Assembly (NCBI GenBank): GCA_024703915.1
Contig: CP087969.1
Span: forward strand, 4,278,001-4,342,000
Length of the DNA stretch: 64,000 bases
Direction of reading: 5' to 3'
From: Massilia sp. H-1
Lineage (GTDB): Bacteria; Pseudomonadota; Gammaproteobacteria; Burkholderiales; Burkholderiaceae_D
Shown: positions 9,137 through 17,824 of the stretch, piece by piece
How positions within the stretch are numbered: position 1 is the stretch's first letter
How the letters are laid out: every line of letters begins with the position of its first letter
The notes under the pieces: generated by a model
Told to the model about the DNA's origin: nothing
Databases searched by the model: none
The model's input: only the letters and a program-made list of their open reading frames with translations
Made by a program: the position numbers and the translations under genes

Positions 9137-9896
9137 ATGGCAGACATCAACGGCGACAAAATGTCGAATCAGAAGCTTGCGGTCCTGATTGACGCGGATA
9201 ACGCGCAAGCGTCGATCATCCAGGAGTTGCTGGCCGAAGTGTCCCGCTATGGCGTGGCCAGCATCAAGCGCGTACGGCGACTGGACCACGCCCAACCTTC
9301 GCGGCTGGAAGGACACGCTGCACCGCAGCGCCATCCAGCCGATGCAGCAATTCAGCTACACCACGGGTAAGAATGCAACCGATTCCTCGCTGATCATCGA
9401 TGCGATGGATCTGCTCCATGCGGGCAATCTGGATGGCTTTTGCCTGGTCTCATCAGACAGCGATTTTACCCGGCTGGCTACCAGAATCCGGGAAGCGGGC
9501 CTGCTGGTCTACGGCTTTGGTGAGCAGAAAACACCGGAACCTTTCGTCGCCGCATGCAATGTATTCATCTACACCGAAATCTTGCGCAGCGAAGCCGTCG
9601 TTGCAGGCGCCGGGGCTGCTGCCGGCATGAAGCAGATTGCCCCACTGCCCAAGGAAACCCGTGCCTTGATCATGCAAGCCATCAATGCATCGGCACGGGA
9701 TGACGGCTGGGCGCCTTTGTCGAGCGTAGGCAGCTTTATCTTGAAGACGAACCCGTCTTTCGATTCGTGGAACTTCGGTTACCCCAAGCTCGGGGAACTC
9801 ATGAAGAAGCAGGCCTACCTGGAAGTGAGGGATGCGGCCACTGCCGTGGGTGGAAATACGCAACGTCAAGTCAGGGTCAAAGACGGGGCTTGGTAG
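9137..9896 (+). CDS. NYN-domain (LabA/DUF88-like) putative ribonuclease with OST-HTH/LOTUS tail
   Basis: NYN proteins are PIN-like metal-dependent RNases. The N-terminal domain shows the acidic motifs LAVLIDADN, KNATDSSLIIDAMDLL and FCLVSSDSDFTRLATRIREAG in order. The C-terminal ~70 residues (LIMQAINASARDDGWAPLSSVGSFILKTNPSFD, FGYPKLGELMK) fit the OST-HTH/LOTUS RNA-binding domain that often follows NYN. An extra base near 9272 separates IKR from AYGDWTTPNLRGWK. The ATG at 9137 starts 78 bases after the lipoprotein gene. The length (about 250 aa after repair) is usual for this two-domain family. Confidence 0.85.
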
Positions 9897-9899
9897 GCG

Positions 9900-10862
9900 C
9901 TACGCCTGCTCGCGCAGTTCCCTGATTCCTTTGCCCAGCTTGCGCCGCAGCAGCGTGCGCAAGGTCACGCTGTCGCCGTAGCCGACGGTGGTCGCGATCC
10001 GCTCCATGCTCAGGCTGCTCGTCTTGATCAGGTGCACCGCATGCTCGATCCGCACATCTTGCACATAGGACACCGGCGTCTTGCCGAGCACGCCCTGCAG
10101 CGAAGCGCCAGCGTGCGCTTGCTGGTGGCCATGTCGCTCGCCGCCCTGGCCAGGTCGAAGCGCTGATCGAGATTGTCGCGCACCCAGCGGTCGAAGCGCG
10201 CCACCATCGGGTCGGCCTTGGCCAGGTGGTCCGAGATGACGTAGGACGCTTGCGAGGCGCGCGGGTCGACCACCAGGTAGCGCGCCACCAGGCCTAGGCC
10301 AGATCGGGGCTCGATTCGCGGATGATCCACAGCGCCATGTCCAGATGGCTGAGCGCCGCGCCGCCCGTCAGGCAGGGGCCGGAACTGACGATCATGCGGC
10401 TGGTGTCGAGACGGATCTGCGGGTAGCGCTGGCGGAACAGGGGCGTGAGCCACCAGGTGGTGGTCGCATCGCGGTCGTCGAGCAGGCCGCTTTCGGCCAG
10501 CACGAAGGTGCCGATGCAGGCCGCCGCCACGCGCGTGCGGCGGCGGCGAATGCGCGCAGCGCGCTGCAGGCGTCGGCGACGTCGTCGCGCGCCAGCGCGG
10601 CCAGCAGCTGTTCCGGCATCTTGTAGCCGAGCGCGGGGACGATCACCAGGTCGGCCGGCGGGGCAGTGTGCCAGCGGGGTGACCGGCAGCGTGAAGCCTT
10701 GCGAACTGGTCACCGTGGTGCGCACGCCGCCCAGCACCACCTCGAACGGCGGCGCCGGGTTGGTCTGCATGGCGGACAGTTCGTTGGCGGTGGTGAAGGC
10801 GTCGAGCAGGGCGGAAACGCCGGTGTCGAACACGCCTTCCAGGGCAAGTATCGTGATGTTCA
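9900..10862 (-). CDS. GlxA-family transcriptional regulator (DJ-1/PfpI domain plus AraC HTH)
   Basis: The N-terminal half is a DJ-1/PfpI-like sensor (MNITILALEGVFDTGVSALLDAF, VIVPALGYKMPEQLLAAL). The C-terminal half is an AraC-type double HTH (RALQGVLGKTPVSYVQDVRIEHAVHLI region, IATTVGYGDSVTLRTLLRRKLG). The frame breaks at 10292-10299, where GCCTAGGC replaces a GCCGGC expected in SPDLAGLVARYLV; other breaks lie near 10105, 10530 and 10665. Restored length is about 320 aa, normal for GlxA regulators. It is divergent from the small monooxygenase gene at 10973, which is a plausible target; the gap 10863-10972 would hold both promoters. Confidence 0.85.
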
Positions 10863-10972
10863 TGGCGCAATCGCTACCAAAGATGTCAATCGTGCCAGTA
10901 TCGGCCCCGATCGCGCATCTGTAAAGTCCTTCCATCGCAGTTTCATGATCAACCCAACAAGGAGTAGCAATC

Positions 10973-11279
10973 ATGATCAAGCACGCATTGTTCTTACGTG
11001 TGGAAGCCAAACCGGGCAAGGAAGCCGATGTCGCCGCGTTTCTCGAAGCAGGGCTGGGCATGGCGCAAGCGGAAAGCCGCACGCCGATCTGGTTCGCGCT
11101 GGAAGTTCTCCGACAAGGTGTTTGGCGTGTTCGACGCGTTCGAGAACGAAGAAGGACGCCAGGCGCACCTGACCGGCCCGATCGCGCAGGCGCTGATGGC
11201 CAAGGCCGACGAACTGTTCGTGCACGCACCGGTGATCGAACGGATCGATGTGCTGGGACTGAAAAACAGCGCGGCTTAA
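10973..11279 (+). CDS. Putative quinol monooxygenase / ABM-domain protein
   Basis: This is a protein of about 102 aa of the antibiotic-biosynthesis-monooxygenase (ABM) dimeric ferredoxin-like fold: VEAKPGKEADVAAFLEAGLGMAQAE, IWFALKFSDKVFGVFDAFENEEGRQAHL, IAQALMAKADELF. Enzymes of this size are often small cofactor-independent oxygenases or heme-degrading proteins; the substrate is unknown. One extra base near 11103 breaks the frame. The ATG follows AAGGAG. The stop codon overlaps the convergent sigma-factor stop (TTAA, 11276-11279). Confidence 0.75.
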
Positions 11280-11809
11280 GCGCCGCGCTTGTCCGGCGGG
11301 CCAAGCAGGTATTCGCGCACCAGGGCACGGGCGCGATGCAGACGGCTCTTCACCGCGCCGTCCGGCTCGCCGATGCGCGCCCCGATTTCCGCAATGGTGA
11401 GTTCCTCGAAGTCGCGCAGCAGTACGACTTCGAGGTAGTGGGCGGGCAGCGATTCCAGCGCTGCGGCCAGGTCGATGCAGCAGCGGCGTCGGTCTTGCAC
11501 AGCAGCTGGTGCTCGGCGCTGTCGTCGTCGAGCGCCTCGGTCCCGGTCACGAGCCGGGCCAGCTTGCCGCATTCGCGCCGGATGATCGTGAACAGCCACG
11601 ACGAAAACGCGGCGGCCGCCTTGAGGCTGCCCACCTTGCGCGCAATGACGAGGAGCGATTCCTGGACCGCGTCGTCCACGTCGCTGGCCAGGCAATGCCT
11701 GCGCGCGTAGCGGCGGGCGTCGGCCTGGCACAGGGCGAGCAGGCGGCCGATGGCAGCCGGGTCGCCCGTCTGCGCTGCAAAAATCAGATGGTCGACGCCT
11801 AGCCTGCAT
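11276..11809 (-). CDS. ECF-type RNA polymerase sigma factor
   Basis: It has sigma-70 region 2 (AIGRLLALCQADARRYARRHCLASDVDDAVQES, SSWLFTIIRRECGKL) and region 4 with HTH (LAAALESLPAHYLEVVLLRDFEELTIAEIGARIGEPDGAVKSRLHRARALVREYL). The frame needs two repairs. At 11797-11803 GCCTAGC stands for GCCGGC in MQAGVDHLIF, and an indel lies near 11480. The ATG at 11809 lies two bases after the TGA of the DUF2892 gene, so the pair is translationally coupled. A separate anti-sigma gene is not visible; the small membrane partner may sense the signal. About 178 aa, normal for ECF factors. Confidence 0.85.
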   Translation of the reverse strand: MQARRRPSDFCSADGRPGCHRPPARPVPGRRPPLRAQALPGQRRGRRGPGIAPRHCAQGGQPQGGRRVFVVAVHDHPARMRQAGPARDRDRGARRRQRRAPAAVQDRRRCCIDLAAALESLPAHYLEVVLLRDFEELTIAEIGARIGEPDGAVKSRLHRARALVREYLLGPPDKRGA

Positions 11810-11811
11810 GG

Positions 11812-12017
11812 TCAGGCTTTCCTGGTGAGCTTGCGGCCAGCCAGCGCGCACATCGGGCAAAAGCCGATCAAGCCGGTCAAGGCCAGCGTGGCGCCCGTGA
11901 GGCCCGCAATGACGGCCAGGGGCGAGCCCCAGCGGCGGCGGCGAAGCCGAGTGCAGCCAGGCCCATGACGATGCGCATGGCCCGTTCCCAGGCAGGGACA
12001 TTTTTGGAATAAAACAT
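11812..12017 (-). CDS. DUF2892 (YgaP-like) small inner-membrane protein
   Basis: This protein of about 68 aa begins MFYSKNVPAWERAMRIVMGLAALG, the typical DUF2892 start, followed by a second membrane hairpin ending LTGLIGFCPMCALAGRKLTRKA with the conserved C-P-x-C. One missing base near 11928 breaks the frame between the two helices. It is first in a two-gene operon with the ECF sigma factor. The Cys pair faces the membrane edge in this family and could be redox active, making it a candidate sensor for the sigma factor (inference). Confidence 0.75.
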
Positions 12018-12135
12018 GGTGATCTCCTTTGATTGTTTGTGGTTGAGGACAACCCTCACATGCTAAGAGGGCGCCTCAACGCAAAACGGTTCGCGGGAGA
12101 TCGGATTTTTTGGCGCTGTCACCGGCAGTGATTCC

Positions 12136-12222
12136 GTCGTCCTCGCGCAGGCGGGGACCCATAGCACGCATGCGCCGTGGTGGTGCAAGTGTGCTATGGG
12201 TCCCCGCCTGCGCGAGGACGAC
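12136..12222. repeat. Long perfect inverted repeat (REP/hairpin element)
   Basis: Arms 12136-12167 and 12191-12222 are 32-bp perfect reverse complements around a 23-bp loop. They contain CGTCCTCGCGCAGGCGGGGA and CCATAGCAC. A related, less perfect copy is at 51597-51673. It lies between the DUF2892 gene and the aldehyde dehydrogenase 3' end and may act as a terminator. Confidence 0.9.
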
Positions 12223-12231
12223 GTCCACGGT

Positions 12232-13671
12232 TTATACGCCGCAGTAAGCGGTTTTGACGGTCGTGAAGAACTCGGCCGCGTAAGTGCCTTGTTCGCGCGA
12301 GCCGTAGCTCGAGCCCTTGCTGCCGCCGAACGGCACGTGGTAGTCGACGCTGGCATGGTCGGCACGTTCACCATCACCATGCCCGCCTGGGCGTGGCGCT
12401 TGAAGTGGGTCGCGTGCTTGAGCGAGGTCGTGACGATCCCGCTCGACAGGCCAAATTCGCTGTCGTTGGCCAGGGCCAGGGCGTGCTCGTAGCTGTCGGC
12501 AGGGATTACGCTGGCCACCGGTCCGAAGATCTCTTCGCGGCTGATGCGCATGTCGTTGCTGCAGTCGGTGAACAGGGCCTAAGCTGGAGGAAGAAGCCGG
12601 GCGTCGCGCACGCGACGTCGTTCGCCGCCGAAGGCCAGCTTGGCGCCTTCCTCGCGGCCGATGCGGATGTAGTCCAGATCCTGATCGAGCTGGCTCTGGT
12701 CGACCACGGGGCCGATGTCGATGCTTAGGCGCCCAGCGCGTCGCCGATCTTGAGCGCGGCCAGCTTTTCGGTCACTGCGGCCACGAAGGTCGGATAGATG
12801 TTCTTGCCGACGATGATGCGGCTCGATGCCGTGCAGCGCTGGCCGGTCGAGAAGAACGAGCCTTGCACCGCGCAGTTGACGGCGGTCGCCAGGTCGGCGT
12901 CGTCGAGCACCACCAGCGGGTTCTTGCCGCCCATTTCGATCTGTACTTTGGCCATGCGGCCGATGGCCGTCTGGGCCACCATGCGGCCGGTGCCGACCGA
13001 GCCGGTGAAGCTGATCGCGTTGACGCGGCGGTCGTTCAGGAAGGCCTGGCCGACCACGCTGCCGCGACCCATGACCAGATTGAACACGCCGTTCGGCAGA
13101 CCGGCGCGGCTGATGATTTCGGCGAGCGCCCAGGCGCTGCCCGGCACCAGTTCAGCCTAGGCTTGATCAGGACGCAGTTGCCGTAGGCGAGGGCCGGAGC
13201 GATTTTCCAGGCCGGGATCGCGATCGGGAAGTTCCACGGCGCGATGATGCCGACCACGCCGACCGGTTCGCGCGTGATTTCGACGTCCAGGTTCGGACGC
13301 ACCGACGGCAGCTTGTCGCCGCGCAGGCGCAGGCATTCCTGGGCGAAGAATTTGAAGATGGCGCCTGCACGGGCGACTTCGCCGATGCCTTCAGGGCGGG
13401 TTTTGCCTTCTTCGCGCGAGAGCAGGGTGCCCAGTTCCTCTTTGCGGGCGATGATTTCAGAACCGATCTTGTCGAGCGCGTCGGCGCGCATCTGGATGTT
13501 CGACAGGGCCCAGCCGGGAGCGGCGGCAGCGGCGGCGGCAATCGCCATCTCGGCCTGCTGCGCGTCAGCCTGGGCGTAATGGTCGATGATGTCGGCCGTG
13601 TTGGACGGGTTGATGTTGGCGGAGGAGGTCGCGCCGTCTACCCAGGCGCCGTTGATATAGTTCTGTTTCAT
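12232..13671 (-). CDS. Aldehyde dehydrogenase (2-oxoglutarate semialdehyde/succinate semialdehyde type)
   Basis: This NAD(P)-dependent aldehyde dehydrogenase has 480 codons when repaired. Motifs in order: substrate/cofactor segment IIAPWNFPIAIPAWKIAPALAYGN, nucleotide loop ISFTGSVGTG, general base QIEMGGKNP, catalytic Cys FSTGQRCTASSR, and the C-terminal FGPVASV. Three breaks coincide with GCCGGC substitutes: 13155-13162 (KPAELVPGSA), 12723-12730 (LGAGIDIGPVV) and 12577-12584 (PALFTDC). Another indel lies near 12330. The sequence resembles the GucD/KGSADH subgroup that oxidises 2-oxoglutarate semialdehyde, but it is 38 kb from the arabinose locus, which has its own KGSADH. No operon partner is seen. 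Confidence 0.88.
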
Positions 13672-13797
13672 GGCTCGCTTTAGTTTTTTATAACAAAACG
13701 AGAGCTTACCACTGTCGGGGCGGGGTCGTCTAAGCCGAAACCGGCAGAATGAGAGGGGAAATGCCACGGACCGGGCGGTCCGTGGCGGCGCAAATGC

Positions 13798-16700
13798 TTA
13801 CATTGGCGTCGGCGCGGTGCTCACGAAGACCACCGTGGTGCGCGGCGGGATGCGGAAAGTGCCGGTCGCGCGGTTGTAGGTCGCGGTCTTGGCCAGGGCA
13901 TCGTTGTCCGAATTGCGCTGCACCTTGTGCACGCCGAAGATGTCGTTGCGCAGTTCGCCGATGGTGATATCGCGCGCCTGCTTGTCGACGTTGAAGAATA
14001 CGGCCACTTTCTTGTACTTCGCATGCTGGTAGCCGATGCCGTCGATGGTCATGGCGATCACGCGGCGACCTGCTCCGGCCCCGTGTTGTGGAACCGGACG
14101 CGGTCGATCACGTCTTGCGCCGTACGCAGGCGGAACAGCGAGGTGTCGCTGCGGATCTTGAGCAGGTCGATGAAGTAGTCGCGAGCCGAGACGATTGCCG
14201 CGCTGTCCGGCTTGATCATCGGGTTCACCAGGATCGGCGACATCAGGTCCCAGTTGCTGCCATTGACGCTCTGCATCGGCAAGCCGACGCCGAAGTTGTT
14301 CGACTGGTAGCTGTAATCGAGCTTGTTGAACCAGTCGCTTGGCGTTATAGCTGTCGCGGTCCATCGACTTCGAGCGCATGATCTCCTGGCCTAAGCATGG
14401 AAGAACGGAATCCCCTGCGACAGCATATTGATCGCCGCGCCCACGTTCTGCACGCGCAGACGGTCGGCGCGGCTGGTCCCTTGCGGCAGTTTGTAGGCGT
14501 TCAGGTCGAACAGGGTCTGGTTGTCGTGCGCTTCGACGTAGTTGATGGTCTCCTGCGGGCTGGCGGTGAAGCTTCTTTGCTGGCCGAAGTAGTCGATCTC
14601 CGCGTTCTTGCGCAGGTTGCCGAAGCGGTCGGTGAAGCGATAGTCGCGCAGGGTGCCGGACAGACCGACCTTGATCAAGTCGCCCAGGCGCAGCAGATCG
14701 TCCTTGGTCTGGGTCGACAGCGCGTTCGGATCGACGTAAGCGCCGTTGATGAAGCCTTGCTGGCGGATCAGATCCTGGCCGCCGTCGCAGCAACCGCCGC
14801 CGCGCACCGCATCGCGCAGGCGGTCATTGAAGGAGCCGACGCCGGTGCCGAACATGTTCGACTGGCGCGCCTGGACGAAGCGCGTCATTGGCCACGGTGC
14901 CGAAGTTCCAGGCTTCGCCATACAGATAGATGTCGCAGTGGCAGGCCTGGCTCACGTCCGTTTTGAGGCGGGTGATCACCGACAGCGGGGCCATGCCCAT
15001 GATGTCGAAGCGGAAGCTGTCGACCTGGTAGTCCCTGGCCCAGGTGGCGACCGAGTCGATCATCAGCTTGGCCATCATCGCGTTTTCGGCGGCGGTATCA
15101 GCGCAGCAGCTGTCGTTGGTGATGCCGCCGCTGTTATTGAGGCGGTAGTAGTAGGTCGGCACGATCTTGTCGAGCACCGACAGTGGACCTTGCTGCGAAC
15201 CGCTGGTGTGGTTGTAGACCACGTCCATCACCACGCGCAGACCTTGTTCGTGGAGCGACTTGACCATCGAGCGGAATTCGCGCACGCGTACCGCGCCGTC
15301 ATTGGCATCGGTGGCGAAGCTGCCGTCCGGCGCCGTGTAGTGGACCGGATCGTAACCCCAGTTGAAGCAGTCGGTATCGGCTGCCGCGGCCACTGCCGCC
15401 TGCTGGTCGGCCCAGTTGCTTAGCCACGTTGGGAATGGCTTAGAAGCGTGGTGCAGCTTCAGCTTCGTTGACGCTGGCGATGTCGAAGCTTGGCAGCAGG
15501 TGGATATGGCTCATGCCCGCCTTTTGCAGCGCGCGCAGATGGCGCATGCCGTTCGATTCCAGATCCGTAAAGGCCAGGAATTTGCCGCGGTGTGCCCATC
15601 AAGACTCGTCATGTCGCTGGCGCTGAAGTCGCGCACCTGCAGTTCATACAGCGAGATGTCGGTCGGGTGGTCGAGCTTGGGAATCGCGTGTCCGTCCCAG
15701 CCGCCCGGCTTGAGCGCGGCGCTGGCCAGATCGGCGACGAAGCTGCGCTTGCCGTTGGCGTTCAGGCTGAGCGAGTACGGATCGGTGACGGTATTGTCGA
15801 CCAGGGCATTGCTGGCCCAGCGCGACAGCACCTTGACGTTGTAGGTGTAGTAGTACTGGTTGGTCCACAGCGCATTCGGTGCGCTGTACGACCAGACGCC
15901 GCTGGCGGCATCTTTGGTCATCGCGACGGTGGCGGCCAGCGGCGCGTCGGCCCCGGCATACACGTTCAGCGCGACTGCCTTGGCGGTCGGCGCCCACAGA
16001 CGGAAGGTCGGCACGCCATTGCTGAAGGTGACGCCCAGCCTGGCCGGGGCCGCAGCGGCGGCGAACAGCGAATCGAGCATGCCGCCCGTTTGCAGCGACG
16101 TGACCCGCACCAGGGCGCCGCCGGCAGTCGAACTGGGCGAGCGCGAACTGGCCGCTCACTTTGGCCGCCAGCCCCGCGGCGTCGGCGCCCGACATGGTCA
16201 GCGCGGTATTGCTTAGCCAGGTGGGGGAAGCGCGCCTTGAGCGCGGGCGCCAGTTCGCCGCTGATGGCCAGGTCGATGCTGCCGTCGGCGCCGGTCACGC
16301 CTTCCGGCGCCGAACCGAGGCCGCCGTTGGCCGCGTAATACAGCTTGTAGCTGCTTACTGCCGCATGTGCCTGGCCAGACCACGGTGCTGTCCGAAAGCC
16401 AGTGCGCTTTTGCCTCGCTCAGGTTGCCGAAGGTGACGGCAGGCTGGGCGTGATAGATGGTGCAATCGCCTTCCAGCATCCAGATTTCCTGGCCCTGGGT
16501 GGCGATGTTGGGAGCGAAATCGGTGCCCTGGTCGTTGCCGCAGTTCTTGTTGCCGAAGCCATCGGTAACCAGGAACCAGATGCTGCCCTTGCCGGTATCG
16601 ACTGGAATGTCGACGTAGCCGCCGAAGCTGTCGCTATTGGTCAGCATGAAGCGGCCGGAAATCCAGGCCGGGCTCGGATTGACCGGGCCCCACCACGAAT

Positions 16701-16909
16701 ACACGCCCCAGCTCGATTCGTCGTGCTGGGCGCGGCGGAAGTGCATGCGCACGGTGGCTTGGCGCCAGTGGGGCCGACATGGTGGTGCTGGCCAGTACTT
16801 TCGCCTGTGGCGGCGTGGTGGTCTCGCCGCCGCCGCAGCCGGTCAGCAGGACGGCGCTGGCGGCCGCAGCCAGCCATAGGCGTGAAGTAATACTACGTAT
16901 GGAACGCAT
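13798..16909 (-). CDS. pulA: Pullulanase-type alpha-1,6-glucosidase (GH13), secreted lipoprotein
   Basis: It hydrolyses alpha-1,6 branch points of pullulan, starch and glycogen. The N-terminus MRSIRSITSRLWLAAAASAVLLTGC has lipobox LTGC. Next come a carbohydrate-binding PUD/CBM41-like region (SSWGVYSWWGP, SIWFLVTDGFGNKNCG), an N-terminal beta domain, then the GH13 barrel: region I DVVYNHT, II FRFDIMG (nucleophile D), III LYGEAWNFG (acid/base E) and IV VEAHDNQTLFD. Altered GCCGGC sites at 14389-14396 (FFHAGQEI), 15418-15424, 16211-16217, 16353-16358 and 16369-16375 account for the apparent stops; an extra base adjoins the intact GCCGGC at 16120. Other indels lie near 14070, 14345, 14890 and 15600. 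About 1030 aa, typical. It is monocistronic and divergent from the NADAR gene. Confidence 0.92.
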
Positions 16910-17017
16910 GTGTGTCTCCTCGGAGATTGATGTGGCGAGCGGCGCCTGTCCTTAATAAATCGTTTTTGTGCTGCCGCTGGCGGGAAGGGGAAAACCCTGC
17001 GTGTAATATTACTACAC
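16883..17017. promoter_or_regulatory. Pullulanase promoter region with TGTAATATTACTACA-like palindromes
   Basis: GTGTAATATTACTACAC at 17001-17017 has perfect 5-bp arms (GTGTA/TACAC) around a TA-rich core. A related string, AAGTAATACTACGTA (16885-16899), lies inside the first codons of pulA. Two such sites bracketing the start suggest a LacI-family type operator pair for a maltodextrin regulator; this is inference from symmetry and position only. Confidence 0.4.
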
Positions 17018-17140
17018 ATCTTTTTCCGGTTTGCACGCTGTTGTAAAAATAAGTTTGCCTCATGGTAATTTTGCAGAAATTGCTTTTCTGTCAGGGTCGC
17101 GCTATAGTCGCGGCGTACTTAGTTTAAAAAATGGAATAAC

Positions 17141-17713
17141 ATGAAAGTCGTCGATATCCGAACCCACGAGACGCTGTGCAAATTTCTCGACCAAGGAGGG
17201 CGCGCGAAATACTTGCTGTTTTGGGGGCATACCAGCAGTGGGGGGCAACGCGGTCACCAAAGCTTGCTTCAGCCAGTGGTATGGCGCGCCGTTCGTGGTG
17301 GATGGGACGCGCTATCCGACTGCTGAGCATTACATGATGGCCGAGAAAGCGCGCCTGTTCGATGATCAGATCGCACTCAAGGCGGTGCTTGCCATGCCGA
17401 CGGACCGGGACAGGCCAAGGCGGCGGGGCGCGCCGTGCTCAACTTCAAAGAAGAGATCTGGCGGGAAAAGCGATGGGACATTGTTGTGCGCGCCAACGTC
17501 GAAAAATTCGCGCAGAACGCCGAGCTGGGCGAATTTCTTCTGCTGACAGGCCAGCGCGTGCTGGTCGAAGCGAGTCCCGTCGACAAGATCTGGGGGATTG
17601 GCCTTGCAGCCGATGATGAGCACGCGGAACGGCCGCGCCGCTGGGATGGGCTGAACTTGCTGGGATTTGCGTTGATGGAAGCGCGTTCGCAGCTGCAGGA
17701 GCGGATTTCCTGA
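17141..17713 (+). CDS. NADAR (YbiA-like) protein
   Basis: NADAR domains act on N-glycosidic bonds of ADP-ribose-related or riboflavin-pathway intermediates. The sequence shows the family core: LFWGHTSS, FSQWYGAPFVVDGTRYPTAEHYMMAEKARLF, then GQAKAAGRAVLNFKEEIWREKRWDIVVRANVEKFAQN, LGEFLLLTGQRVLVEASPVDKIWGIGL and WDGLNLLGFALMEAR. Two indels (near 17240 and 17400) break the frame; bridged length is about 190 aa, slightly longer than YbiA. It is divergent from pulA and convergent with the GGDEF gene. Confidence 0.88.
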
Positions 17714-17824
17714 GCGGGGTCAGCGGCGTCGAAGCGCGATGTGCACGCCTTGACATATGACGGCCATTGGCCAATAACATGCCAACTTAGAGTGCCATCG
17801 GAGGTGCAATACACGAGTACGAAG

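Noticed and set aside
11274..11281. GCTTAAGC at the monooxygenase/sigma junction as an altered GCCGGC site
   Set aside because: Both genes reach family-typical C-termini with overlapping stops here, so a native TTAA is simpler, although the 8-mer fits and the case is not fully settled.
12232..13671. Aldehyde dehydrogenase as part of the arabinose pathway
   Set aside because: It is 38 kb away, and the locus has its own KGSADH at 49999-51582.
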